From the NCBI GenBank assembly GCA_963844695.1, contig CAWJPL010000001.1, positions 49,039-113,038 on the forward strand: a stretch of DNA of 64,000 bases. The letters are read 5' to 3'. The position numbers and the translations under genes were made by a program. Below, piece by piece: positions 37,038 to 46,061 of the stretch. Within the stretch, counting starts at the first letter, position 1, and each line of letters starts with the position of its first letter. The stretch is from RYN-230 sp963844695. GTDB taxonomy: Bacteria; Actinomycetota; Actinomycetes; Streptosporangiales; Streptosporangiaceae. Under the pieces are notes generated by a model. It had not been told where the DNA came from. It worked only from the letters and a program-made list of their open reading frames with translations, and did no database searches.

Positions 37038-37859
37038 GTGGCAGGAAGACTTGACGGCAAAGTGGCCTTCATCACCGGTGCCGCCCGCGGCCAGGGCCGC
37101 AGCCACGCCGTCCGGCTGGCCCAGGAGGGCGCCAGCGTCATCGCGGTGGACCTCTGCCGGCAGATCGAGTCGGTGGCCTACCCCATGGCCACGCCGGACG
37201 ACCTGGCCGAGACGGTCAAGGAGGTCGAGGCGCTGGACCGGCGGATCGTGGCCCGCGAAGCCGACGTGCGGGACGAAGCCGGCCTGAAGGCCGCGTTCGA
37301 GGCGGGCGTGGCCGAACTGGGCCCGGTGGACATCGTGCTGGCCAACGCCGGGATCGCCCCGATGGCCCTGGGCGAAGAGCGCCACGAAGCCTGGCAGGAC
37401 GTCATCGACGTCAACCTGACCGGCGTGTTCAACACGGTGGAGACCGCCATCCCGTCCATGATCGAGCGCGGCCAGGGCGGCGCGATCGTGCTGACCAGCT
37501 CGACGGCGGGCATCACCGGCATCGGCGGCGCGAGCCGTGGCGGCCTGGGCTACACGGCGTCCAAGCACGGCGTGGTCGGCCTGATGCGCTCCTACGCCAA
37601 CACCCTGGCCCCGCACAGCATCCGGGTGAACTCGGTGCACCCGACCGGCGTCCGCACGCCCATGGTGGTCAACGAGGTGATGCAGCAGTTCCTCGAGTCC
37701 GACCCGGCCATGGGCCAGGCGATGGCCAACGCGCTGCCGGTGGACATGGTCGAGCCAGTCGACATCTCCAACGCCATCCTGTGGCTGGTCTCCGACGACG
37801 GCCGCTACGTCACCGGCATCACGGTGCCGGTCAACGCCGGCTTCACGAACAAGAGGTGA
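37038..37859 (+). CDS. Mycofactocin-coupled SDR family oxidoreductase (copy 1)
   Basis: This 273-residue short-chain dehydrogenase has the NAD-binding AFITGAARGQGRSHAV, the structural NAG motif (LANAGI), catalytic Ser in VLTSSTAGI, and YTASKHG with the catalytic Tyr and Lys. The SVAYPMATPDDLAETVKEVE insertion after the second strand is the feature of TIGR03971-type SDRs (including carveol dehydrogenase), which bind nicotinamide so tightly that mycofactocin must re-oxidise it. It starts at GTG 37038. It is the most diverged at its C-terminus (VMQQFLESDPAMG) of the five tandem copies, suggesting a different substrate. Confidence 0.93.
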   Translation: MAGRLDGKVAFITGAARGQGRSHAVRLAQEGASVIAVDLCRQIESVAYPMATPDDLAETVKEVEALDRRIVAREADVRDEAGLKAAFEAGVAELGPVDIVLANAGIAPMALGEERHEAWQDVIDVNLTGVFNTVETAIPSMIERGQGGAIVLTSSTAGITGIGGASRGGLGYTASKHGVVGLMRSYANTLAPHSIRVNSVHPTGVRTPMVVNEVMQQFLESDPAMGQAMANALPVDMVEPVDISNAILWLVSDDGRYVTGITVPVNAGFTNKR

Positions 37860-37869
37860 GGTGGCCAGC

Positions 37870-38706
37870 ATGGCGGGACGGGTAGCAGGCAAGGTCGCCT
37901 TCATCACCGGCGCGGCCCGGGGCCAGGGCCGCAGCCACGCGGTCCGGCTCGCGCAGGAGGGCGCGGACATCATCGCGGTCGACGTCTGCGCGGACATGCC
38001 GGGCATGCCGTACGCCGGCGCCACCGAGGCCGACCTGGCCGAGACGGTCAGGGAAGTGGAGGCGCTGGACCGCCGGATCGTCGCCACCAAGGCCGACGTC
38101 CGGGACTACGGCGCGCTGCAGGCGGCGCTGGACGACGGCGTCGCGCAGCTGGGCCGCCTGGACATCGTCAGCGCCAACGCGGGGATCGGCTCGTCGCCGT
38201 ACGCCGCGCAGGACCTGGCCGAGCAGACCTGGCAGGACATGATCGACGTCAACCTGACCGGGGTCTGGCACACGGCCAAGGCGGCCATCCCGCACCTGGC
38301 CGCCGGCGGCCGCGGCGGCTCCATCGTGCTGACCAGCTCGGCGGCGGGCCTGCAGGCGTACGCCAACATCGCGCACTACGTGTCGGCCAAGCATGGGGTG
38401 GTCGGGCTGATGCGGACCCTGGCCCTGGAGCTGGCGCCGCAGCTCATCCGGGTCAACAGCATCCACCCCACCCAGGTGGACACGCCGATGATCCAGAACG
38501 AGGCGACGTACCGGCTGTTCCGGCCCGACCTGGACCACCCGACCCGGGCCGACTTCGAGCCCGCCTCGCAGGCCATGAACGTGCTGCCCATCCCCTGGGT
38601 GGACGTGGCCGACATCAGCAACGCGGTGCTGTTCCTGGCCTCCGACGAGGCCCGCTACATCACCGGCGTCGCGCTCCCCGTGGACGCCGGGGCGGTCCTC
38701 AAGTGA
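37870..38706 (+). CDS. Mycofactocin-coupled SDR family oxidoreductase (copy 2)
   Basis: This 278-residue member of the same SDR group starts at ATG 37870; an in-frame GTG at 37861 is less likely because copies 3 and 5 begin with the same MAGRVAGKVAFITGA. Catalytic Ser is in VLTSSAAGLQ, and YVSAKHGVVGLMRT carries Tyr and Lys. The GMPYAGATEADLAETVREVE insertion marks it as a mycofactocin-type enzyme. The substrate loop MIQNEATYRLFRPDLDHPT resembles copies 3 and 5, so these three form a closer subgroup that probably oxidises related alcohols. Confidence 0.93.
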   Translation: MAGRVAGKVAFITGAARGQGRSHAVRLAQEGADIIAVDVCADMPGMPYAGATEADLAETVREVEALDRRIVATKADVRDYGALQAALDDGVAQLGRLDIVSANAGIGSSPYAAQDLAEQTWQDMIDVNLTGVWHTAKAAIPHLAAGGRGGSIVLTSSAAGLQAYANIAHYVSAKHGVVGLMRTLALELAPQLIRVNSIHPTQVDTPMIQNEATYRLFRPDLDHPTRADFEPASQAMNVLPIPWVDVADISNAVLFLASDEARYITGVALPVDAGAVLK

Positions 38707-38753
38707 CGACACCACAGCAAACGACAGCAGAGCAACGAGCAAAGGAGCTCAGC

Positions 38754-39590
38754 ATGGCTGGACGAGTAGCAGGCAAGGTCGCCTTCATCACCGGCGCGGC
38801 CCGGGGCCAGGGCCGCTCGCACGCGATCCGGCTCGCGCAGGAGGGCGCCGACATCATCGCCGTCAACCTGTGCGGCCAGGTGGACTCGGTGCCCTACGCG
38901 ATGGCCACCCCGGCCGACCTGGCCGAGACGGTCAAGGAAGTCGAGGCGCTGGACCGCCGGATCGTGGCCACCCAGGCCGACGTCCGCGACTACGGCGCGC
39001 TCAAGACCGCGCTGGACGACGGCGTCGCCCAGCTCGGGCACCTGGACATCGTGTCCGCCAACGCCGGCATCTTCAGCTTCGGCACGCTGGAGGAGCTCAG
39101 CGAGACCGCCTGGCGGGACATGCTCGACGTCAACCTGACCGGGGTCTGGCACGCGGCCAAGGCGGCCATCCCGCACCTGCGCGCAGCAGGAGGCGGGTCG
39201 ATCATCCTGACCAGCTCCGGGCTCGGGCTGGAAGGGATGCCGAACGTCGGGCACTACGTGTCGGCCAAGCACGGCCTGGTCGGGCTGATGCGCACGCTGG
39301 CGCTGGAGCTGGCGCCGGACCTGATCCGGGTCAACAGCGTGCACCCGACGACGGTGAACACCGACATGATCCAGAACGCCGCCGCGTACGAGCTGTTCGC
39401 GCCGGACCTGCCTGAGGACGAGCGCACCCCCGAGGTGATCAGCGAGCGGCTGCTGACGATCAACACCCTGCCGATCCCCTGGATCGAGCCGGTGGACGTC
39501 TCCAACGCGGTGCTCTGGCTCGCCTCCGACGAGGCGCGCTACGTCACCGGGGTCCCGCTGCCTGTCAACGCGGGCGAGCTGCTCAAGTAG
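38754..39590 (+). CDS. Mycofactocin-coupled SDR family oxidoreductase (copy 3)
   Basis: This 278-residue SDR starts at ATG 38754, with AAAGGAG at 38741-38747 placing the start clearly; an in-frame ATG at 38703 lacks such support. It has AFITGAARGQGRSHAI, SANAGIF, ILTSSGLGLEG and YVSAKHGLVGLMR. The QVDSVPYAMATPADLAETVK insertion is the mycofactocin-SDR signature. It is the same length as copy 2 and very similar at DNA level to copy 5 over the first half, pointing to recent duplication. The substrate is unknown; carveol-like terpenoid alcohols are a reasonable guess. Confidence 0.93.
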   Translation: MAGRVAGKVAFITGAARGQGRSHAIRLAQEGADIIAVNLCGQVDSVPYAMATPADLAETVKEVEALDRRIVATQADVRDYGALKTALDDGVAQLGHLDIVSANAGIFSFGTLEELSETAWRDMLDVNLTGVWHAAKAAIPHLRAAGGGSIILTSSGLGLEGMPNVGHYVSAKHGLVGLMRTLALELAPDLIRVNSVHPTTVNTDMIQNAAAYELFAPDLPEDERTPEVISERLLTINTLPIPWIEPVDVSNAVLWLASDEARYVTGVPLPVNAGELLK

Positions 39591-39640
39591 CGGGCCCGCA
39601 GGCAGCCGCTCATCGAGCAGCGGGCCCGCACGCAGCGGGC
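39590..39640 (+). repeat. Iterated GCGGGCCCGC palindromes between SDR copies 3 and 4
   Basis: The 10-bp palindrome GCGGGCCCGC occurs at 39590-39599 and 39620-39629, with a partial third copy just after. The elements overlap the end of copy 3 and fill the gap to copy 4. They could form small hairpins that modulate mRNA stability between the genes. Confidence 0.55.
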
Positions 39641-39662
39641 CCATCCACGAGAAGGAGAATCA

Positions 39663-40472
39663 GTGGCTGGCAGAGTCGAAGGCAAGGTCGCCTTCATCAC
39701 CGGCGCGGGGCGCGGCCAGGGCCGCTCACACGCGATCCGGCTGGCGGAGGAAGGCGCCGACATCATCGCGGTGGACATCTGCCGCAACTACGACACGGTG
39801 GGCTACGGCATGTCCACCGAGGCCGACCTGGCCCAGACGGCCAAGGACGTGGAAGCGCTGGACCGCCGGATCGTCGCGACCCGGGCCGACGTGCGGGACG
39901 CCGCCGCGCTGAAGGCGGCCGTGGACGAGGGCGTGGCCCAGCTGGGCCGCCTGGACATCGTCTGCGCCAACGCGGGCATCTGCACCGTGCAGGCCTGGGA
40001 CGAGGTGACCCCGGCGGTGTGGCAGGACACGCTGGACACCAACCTGACCGGCGTCTGGAACACGATGGTGGCCTGCACGCCGCACCTGATCGCGGCGGGC
40101 GGCGGCTCGATCATCGCCACCAGTTCCACCGCGGGCATCAAGGGGCTGCCGTACTTCGCCCCCTACGTGGCGGCCAAGCACGGCGTGGTGGGCATCGCCC
40201 GGACCATGGCCAACGAGCTGGCCCGGCACCAGATCCGGGTCAACACCGTGCACCCGACCGGGGTGGACACGCCGATGGCCACCGGCCTCGGCGGCCTCAA
40301 CCCGCTCATCGAGCGGGACCCGAACCTGGGCCCGATCTACATGAACACCCTCCCCGTCGAGACGGTCGACGCGCGGGACATCAGTAACGCGGTCCTGTTC
40401 CTGGCCTCGGACGAGGCCCGGTACGTCACCGGCCTGGAGTTCACCGTCAACGCAGGCAACACGATCCGATAG
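39663..40472 (+). CDS. Mycofactocin-coupled SDR family oxidoreductase (copy 4)
   Basis: This 269-residue SDR starts at GTG 39663 after AAGGAG. It has AFITGAGRGQGRSHAI, CANAGICTVQAW, ATSSTAGIKGLPYFAP and YVAAKHGVVGIARTM. The DTVGYGMSTEADLAQTAKDV insertion is again the mycofactocin-type one. The C-terminal substrate region GLGGLNPLIERDPNLG differs from copies 2, 3 and 5 and is shorter, resembling copy 1 or other TIGR03971 subfamilies, so it probably acts on another alcohol. Confidence 0.93.
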   Translation: MAGRVEGKVAFITGAGRGQGRSHAIRLAEEGADIIAVDICRNYDTVGYGMSTEADLAQTAKDVEALDRRIVATRADVRDAAALKAAVDEGVAQLGRLDIVCANAGICTVQAWDEVTPAVWQDTLDTNLTGVWNTMVACTPHLIAAGGGSIIATSSTAGIKGLPYFAPYVAAKHGVVGIARTMANELARHQIRVNTVHPTGVDTPMATGLGGLNPLIERDPNLGPIYMNTLPVETVDARDISNAVLFLASDEARYVTGLEFTVNAGNTIR

Positions 40473-40485
40473 GAGCACATCCCTG

Positions 40486-41323
40486 ATGGCAGGACGAGTA
40501 GCAGGCAAGGTCGCCTTCATCACCGGCGCGGCGCGGGGCCAGGGCCGCTCGCACGCGATCCGGCTGGCCCAGGAGGGCGCGGACATCATCGCGGTGGATC
40601 TGGCCGGCCAGATCGGCAGCGTGCCCTACGCCATGGCGACCCCGGCTGACCTGGCCGAGACGGTCAAGGAAGTCGAGGCCCTGGACCGCCGGATCGTGGC
40701 CACCCAGGCCGACGTCCGCGACTACGGCGCCCTCAAGGCGGCGCTGGACGACGGCGTCGCGCAGCTCGGGCACCTGGACATCGTGGCCGCGAACGCGGGC
40801 ATCTTCAGCTTCGGCAGCCTGGAGGAGCTCGACGAGACGCACTGGCAGGACATGATCGACGTCAACCTGACTGGCGTCTGGCACGCGGCCAAGGCGGCCA
40901 TCCCGCACCTGCGCGCGTCCCGCGGCGGGTCGATCATCCTGACCAGCTCGACCGCGGGGCTGATGGCCATCCCGCAACATCGGGCACTACACGTCGGCCA
41001 AGCACGGCGTCGTGGGCCTGATGCGTACGCTGGCCCTGGAACTGGCCCCGGACCTGATCCGGGTCAACAGCGTGCACCCGACGAGCGTGGACACAGACAT
41101 GATCCAGAACGCGGCTACCTACGAGCTGTTCGCCGCCGACCTGCCCGTGGACCAGCGGACCAAAGAGGTGCTGGCCGCGCGGTTCCAGGAGCTCAACGCG
41201 CTCCCGATCCCCTGGGTCGAGCCGGTCGACATCTCCAACGCCGTGCTGTGGCTGGCCTCCGACGAGGCCCGGTACGTCACCGGGGTGACGCTGCCCATCG
41301 ACGCCGGGCAGCTCACCAAGTGA
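40486..41323 (+). CDS. Mycofactocin-coupled SDR family oxidoreductase (copy 5), frameshifted
   Basis: It starts at ATG 40486 and reads as a normal mycofactocin-type SDR (AFITGAARGQGRSHAI, SVPYAMATPADLAETVKEVE, AANAGIFSFG, ILTSSTAGLMAIP). At about 40973 one surplus base (CCGCAACATC instead of CCGAACATC) shifts the frame. The second half, with YTSAKHGVVGLMRTLALELA and IDAGQLTK, lies in another frame and ends at 41323. If the shift were real, the product would lose the catalytic Tyr-x3-Lys. The intact second half argues for a sequence error. Its stop overlaps the MoxR gene start (GTGA). Confidence 0.88.
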
Positions 41324-42282
41324 CAGCTCACCAAACGACCGGGGAAACCCCCGCCGCGGACCTGGCGCGCACCTACCAGCGGGTGGCGGCGCACCTGGTG
41401 GGCCGCGAGCGTGAGCTGACCCTCACGCTCGCGGCCGTCGCCGCCGGGCGGGACATCATCCTCGAGGGACCGCCCGGCACCAGCAAGAGCACGCTGCTCC
41501 GCGCGATCACGGCCGAGTGGGGCATCCCGTTCGTGTTCGTCGAAGGGAACGCGGACCTCACCCCGGCCAAGCTGATCGGGCACCACAACCCGGCCCGGGT
41601 GCTGCGTGAGGACTACAGCGCGGACAACTTCGTGGACGGCCCGCTGCTGGAGGCCATGCGCGAAGGCGGGTTCCTGTACATCGAGGAGTTCAACCGCGCC
41701 CCCGAGGACACGCTGAACACGCTGCTCACCGCCATGGCCGAACGGCAGGTGGCGGTGCCCCGGGCGGGGACGGTCACCGCCAAGCCCACGTTCCGGGTCA
41801 TCGCGACGATGAACCCGTACGACAACGTGGGCACCACCCGGCTGTCCACGTCGGTGCACGACCGGCTGTGCCGGCTGGCCATCACCTACCAGGACGCGGA
41901 GTCGGAGCGGGGCATCGTCGCGCTCCGGGCCCCGCTGCCCGACCTGGACCCGGAGCTCTACACCCGGCTGGTCGCCGACGCGGTCGCGGTGACCCGGGCC
42001 ACCCGCGAGCACCCGGACGTCCGGCAGGGCAGCAGCGTGCGCGGCGCCATCGACACCACCCTGATCGCGGGCCAGCTCCTGGACTTGCGCGGAATCGCTT
42101 CGTTTCAGCACGGGGCCAACGACGACGAGAGTTACCCGGACGTGGTGTTCGACGCGATGGTGGTCGCGCTGTCCGGGCGCATCTTCCTCGACGAGACGGT
42201 GGAGCTCCCGCCCGAGGCCGTGCTCCGGCAGATCTGGGAGGACCACTTCATCCTGAACCCGGCCGCGGCGGCGCCTGGTTGA
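41320..42282 (+). CDS. MoxR-family AAA+ ATPase
   Basis: This 320-residue AAA+ ATPase of the MoxR/CoxD type has Walker A ILEGPPGTSKSTLL near residue 45, Walker B GGFLYIEEFNRAPEDTLNTL, sensor 1 FRVIATMNPYDNVGT and the arginine-finger region LSTSVHDRLCRL. GTG 41320 overlaps the stop of SDR copy 5. MoxR ATPases work with a VWA-domain partner to fold, insert metal into or activate another protein, often a dehydrogenase. The adjacent gene encodes that partner. A target within this mycofactocin locus is inferred from operon position. Confidence 0.92.
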   Translation: MTAHQTTGETPAADLARTYQRVAAHLVGRERELTLTLAAVAAGRDIILEGPPGTSKSTLLRAITAEWGIPFVFVEGNADLTPAKLIGHHNPARVLREDYSADNFVDGPLLEAMREGGFLYIEEFNRAPEDTLNTLLTAMAERQVAVPRAGTVTAKPTFRVIATMNPYDNVGTTRLSTSVHDRLCRLAITYQDAESERGIVALRAPLPDLDPELYTRLVADAVAVTRATREHPDVRQGSSVRGAIDTTLIAGQLLDLRGIASFQHGANDDESYPDVVFDAMVVALSGRIFLDETVELPPEAVLRQIWEDHFILNPAAAAPG

Positions 42283-43299
42283 AGAGCCGTCGAGGCGGAC
42301 TCACCACTGACCCGGCGAGCTGGCCAGCGGCGCAGCGACCGCCCGGCCTCGCAGCTGCGCCCGCTGCGCCGCCGCCCCAAGGTGCTCGACGAGCCTCCGG
42401 TGCTGATGGAGCCGGCCCGCGGCGGGACCGGCGGCCTGGTGCTGCCGGGCGGCAGTCGCGGCGGCCGGCGGCCGCCCCGCTCCGGCAGCGGGGGCCCGGC
42501 GGTCACCGGGGAACAGGGCACGCTGGTGAACGCGGGGGACGCGGCCGCGGACGGTGCGGCGCAAGCCGATCCGGAGACGCTGCGCCGGGCCCGGCAGATC
42601 GCGGCCCGGCTGGCGGTACCCCGGCCGCGGCGGGACGCGTCCGCGCGGCGCGGCGTGGGCGAGCTGGCCAGCGTCCGCTATCGGGGCGGTTCGGACGACA
42701 TCGACCTGGACCGGACGGTGGAGCAGCTGGTCGAGCACCCGGTCCCCGAGGAGGACGACATCATCGTCCGCGAGCGGGTCCGGACCCGGCGCAGCGTGGT
42801 GCTGCTGGCCGACGTGTCCGGGTCGATGCGCGGCGAGCGGATCCGGACCGCGGCGGCCACGGTCGGCGCGCTCGCGGCGGAACTGGACCGGGACGACCTG
42901 GCCGTGGTGGCGTTCTGGTCCGACGCGGCGATCCTGAGCCATCTCGGCCAGCACGTGCCCGCCCAGCGGCTGCTGGACGAGATGCTGCGCATCCCGGCTA
43001 AGGGGCTGACCAACATCGCGTTCCCGCTGGAGGTGGCCGCGACGGAACTGGCCCGCGTCCCGGCCCGGGACGCCCGCGTGGTGCTGCTGTCTGACTGCGT
43101 GCACAACGCCGGCCCGGACCCGCGGCCGCTCGCGGCCCGGCTACCGCGGCTGGACGTGCTGCTCGACGTGTCGGGCGAGCAGGACGAGGAGCTGGCCCGG
43201 GACCTGGCCCGGCTGGGCCGCGGGCGGCTGCGGCGCATCCGGGCCTACACCGACGTGGCACCCGCGCTGAGCGCGGTCTTCGCGGAGCTGAGCCGATGA
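42279..43299 (+). CDS. VWA-domain (CoxE-like) protein, partner of MoxR
   Basis: This is a von Willebrand A protein of the CoxE type. The MIDAS metal site reads VVLLADVSGSMRGERI, with further residues in KGLTNIAFPLE and VVLLSDCVHN. About 100 residues of Arg/Pro/Gly-rich sequence precede it. TTG 42279 overlapping the MoxR stop (TTGA) matches the overlaps elsewhere in this operon but needs a frame change between 42300 and 42330. Without correction the first usable start is GTG 42382 (305 residues). The sequence between reads as a plausible RRPKVLDEPPV-type N-terminus. It should pair with MoxR as a chaperone or activator. Confidence 0.84.
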
Positions 43300-45307
43300 G
43301 CACGGGGCCAGGGGCACGGGCCGGCGAGCACGGGGGCCCCGTACCGGCACCTGTTCAGCCCGCTGCGGGTGGGCCCGCTCACGCTGGCCAACCGGGTGGT
43401 GTTCGCCGCCCACCTGACCAACTACGCCTGCGACGGGCTGCCCACCGAGCAGCACGCCGCGTACTACGCGCGGCGCGCGGCCGGCGGGGCCGGGCTGATC
43501 GTCACCGAGGAGCATTCGACTGACCCGGCGGACCAGCCCTACGAGAAGCTGATCCAGGGCTACCGGCCCGAGGTGATCCCCGGCTACCGGCGGATCACCG
43601 CGGCCGTGCACGCGCACGGGGTTCCGGTGCTGGCCCAGCTGAACCACAACGGCGGCCAGTCCTCCGGGATGTACTCCCGGCTCCCGGTACAGGCGCCGAG
43701 CCCGGTCCCGGACCCGCTGTTCCGCGAGGTGCCCACGCCGGCCGGGCCGGACGAGATCGCCGCGATCGTGGCCGGCTACGCCCGCGTCGCCCGGCACTGT
43801 GCGGAGGGCGGGTTCGACGGGGTCGAGCTGCAATGCTCGCAGTCCTCGATCATCCGGGGGTTCCTGTCCCGGGCCACGAACCAGCGCACGGACCGCTACG
43901 GCGGATCGCTGCGCAACCGGGCCCGGCTGCTGCTGGAGGTCGTGGCCGCGGTACGCGAGGCGATCGGCCCCGGCCGCGCGCTCGGCGTCCGGCTCTGCGG
44001 CGACGAGATGATCGAGGACGGCACCACGCTCAGCGAGGCGGTCGAGGTGGCCCGGATGGCCAGCCGCAGCGGCGGGGTGGACTACATCAGCACCACGACG
44101 GGAGTGGCCACCGCCAGCCTGTACGCGGTGGTGGCGAGCATGCGGGCCGCCCCGGGGCACGCTCTGCACGTCCCGGCCGCGATCCGCGCCGCGGTGGACG
44201 TCCCGGTGCTGGGCGCCGGCCGGATCACCAGCCCGCAGCAGGCCGAGCAGGCGCTGGCCGACGGGCAGTGTGACCTGGTCGGCGTGGTCCGGGGGCAGAT
44301 CGCCGACCCGGACTTCGCGGCCAAGGCCCGGGCCGGGCACGCCGCGGCCATCCGGACCTGCCTGTCCTGCAACCAGGAGTGCGCGGGCCGGGTGGGCCGC
44401 AACCGCTGGCTGGGATGTACCGCCAACCCCCGGGCCGGGCGCGAATCCGTGCCGCTGCCGGAGCCGAGACCGCGCCGCGGGACGCCGGGTGTACGTGGTC
44501 GGCGGCGGCCCGGGCGGCCTGCAGGCCGCGGTGACCGCCGCGGAACGCGGCCACCGGGTGACCCTGTTCGAGAGCGCCGACCACACCGGCGGGCAGGCCG
44601 CGGTGGCGGCCCTGATGCCCGGCCGGGCCGGGTTCGGTGTCCTCACCCGCGACCTGGCCACCCAGGCGCGCCGGGCCGGCGTGCGGCTGGAGACCAGCCA
44701 CCCGGTCGACGCGGAGTTCCTGCGGGCGGAGCGGCCGGACGCGGTGGTGCTGGCCACCGGTGCGGTGCCGCTCCAGCCGGCCTGGGCGCACGGGCATCCC
44801 CGGGTGGTGGACGTCCGTCAGGTGGCCGACGGATCGGCCCGGCCCGGCGGCACCGTGGTGGTGCTGGACGAGCTGGGCTTTCACCCGGCCACCTCGGTGG
44901 CCGAACTGCTCGCGGACCGCGGCTGCGCGGTGCAGGTGATCACCAGCGCCATGGTGGTCGGCCAGGATCTGGGTCTCACCCTGGACCTGGAGCTGTGGAC
45001 CAGGAAGGCGCACGCCCAGGGCGTCCGGCAGCGCACGGACGTGGTGGTGCTGGACGCCCGTGAGAACGAAGCGGGACGCCTCGAGCTCACCCTGCTGCAC
45101 CACCCGACCGGGACCCGGTCGCGGCTGGCGTGCGACTGGGTGGCCTGTGCGGTTCCGCCCCGGCCCGCTGACGAGCTGTGGCACGCGCTGCACGGCGCGG
45201 GCCCGGACAGCGCGTCGTTCGAGGTGCGCCGGGTGGGTGACTGCGTGGCCCCACGGCGGGCCCACGCCGCAGTGCTCGAGGGCGAGCGGGCCGGAGCGGC
45301 GCTATGA
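43296..45307 (+). CDS. Mycofactocin-system FadH/OYE family oxidoreductase (type 2-like), two frameshifts
   Basis: ATG 43296 overlaps the VWA stop (ATGA). After a frame change in the G/C run near 43330-43343 it reads YRHLFSPLRVGPLTLANRVV, a typical OYE start. The FMN barrel continues with LAQLNHNGGQSSG, GFDGVELQCSQSSIIRGFLS and NQRTDRYGGSLRNRARLL. The iron-sulphur motif is CLSCNQECAG...GC (CX2CX3CX11C). A second frame change near 44475 leads into the FAD/NAD module VYVVGGGPGGLQAAVTAAERGH, ending GDCVAPRRAHAAVLEGERAG. It would reduce enones, enals or dienoyl-CoAs using NAD(P)H. Confidence 0.86.
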
Positions 45308-45335
45308 CTGGAACGACCACTAAGGTGAGGCGCTG

Positions 45336-46061
45336 ATGACTCTGCTCGCCGATCTCACCTGGCCGGAAACGGCCCGCCTGGCTGCCGCGGGCGCACTGCT
45401 GGCCGTCCCGGTCGGTTCCACCGAGCAGCACGGGCCGCACCTGCCGCTGTCCACGGACACCGACATCGCGGCCGCGCTGGCCGTGCGGCTCGCCGCCCTG
45501 CGGCCCGGCGTGGTGGTCGCCCCGCCGGTCAGCTACGGCTCCAGCGGCGAGCACGCGGGGTTCGCCGGCACGCTCTCGATCGGCCACGCCGCCCTGGAAC
45601 TCGTGCTGACCGAGCTGGGCCGGTCGGCCGCCGAGACGTTCGGGCACCTGGTGTTCGTGTGCGCGCACGGCGGGAACGCCGTCCCGGCGCGGCAGGCCGT
45701 AGCCCGGCTCCGCGCCGAATCACGCCAGGTGCTGCTCTGGATGCCGGCGCCGAAACCCGGCCCGGACCTGCCCCTGCCGGACGCCCACGCGGGGCGGACC
45801 GAGACCGGGCTGCAGCTGGCCCTGACCCCGGACCGGGTCCGTACGCGGCTCGCCGAGGCCGGGAACCGTGCCTCGCTGTCCCGGCTGATGCCCGCGCTGC
45901 GGGCCGGCGGGGTACGGGCGGTCAGTGCCAACGGGGTGCTCGGCGACCCGGCCGGGGCCTCCGCGGCCGAAGGGGCGCGGCTGCTGCACCAGCTGGCTGC
46001 GGACCTGGCCGCCGCGGTCGCCGCCTGGTACCCCGAACCTAACGACGGGGAACGCCGGTGA
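45336..46061 (+). CDS. mftE: Mycofactocin peptidase MftE (creatininase family)
   Basis: MftE cleaves modified MftA to free the cyclised Val-Tyr dipeptide. This 241-residue creatininase-fold protein has metal-binding VGSTEQHGPHLPLSTDTDIA near residues 27-46 (Glu, His, Asp ligands), SYGSSGEHAGFAGTLSIG, and VCAHGGNA. AHAGRTETGL supplies a further Glu. ATG 45336 follows a GGTGAGG. Its stop overlaps the next SDR gene (GTGA). Confidence 0.95.
   Translation: MTLLADLTWPETARLAAAGALLAVPVGSTEQHGPHLPLSTDTDIAAALAVRLAALRPGVVVAPPVSYGSSGEHAGFAGTLSIGHAALELVLTELGRSAAETFGHLVFVCAHGGNAVPARQAVARLRAESRQVLLWMPAPKPGPDLPLPDAHAGRTETGLQLALTPDRVRTRLAEAGNRASLSRLMPALRAGGVRAVSANGVLGDPAGASAAEGARLLHQLAADLAAAVAAWYPEPNDGERR

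Noticed and set aside
37038..41323. Tandem SDR genes as a collapsed or duplicated assembly artefact
   Set aside because: The copies differ in length, spacing, start codons and C-terminal loops, so they are real paralogues.
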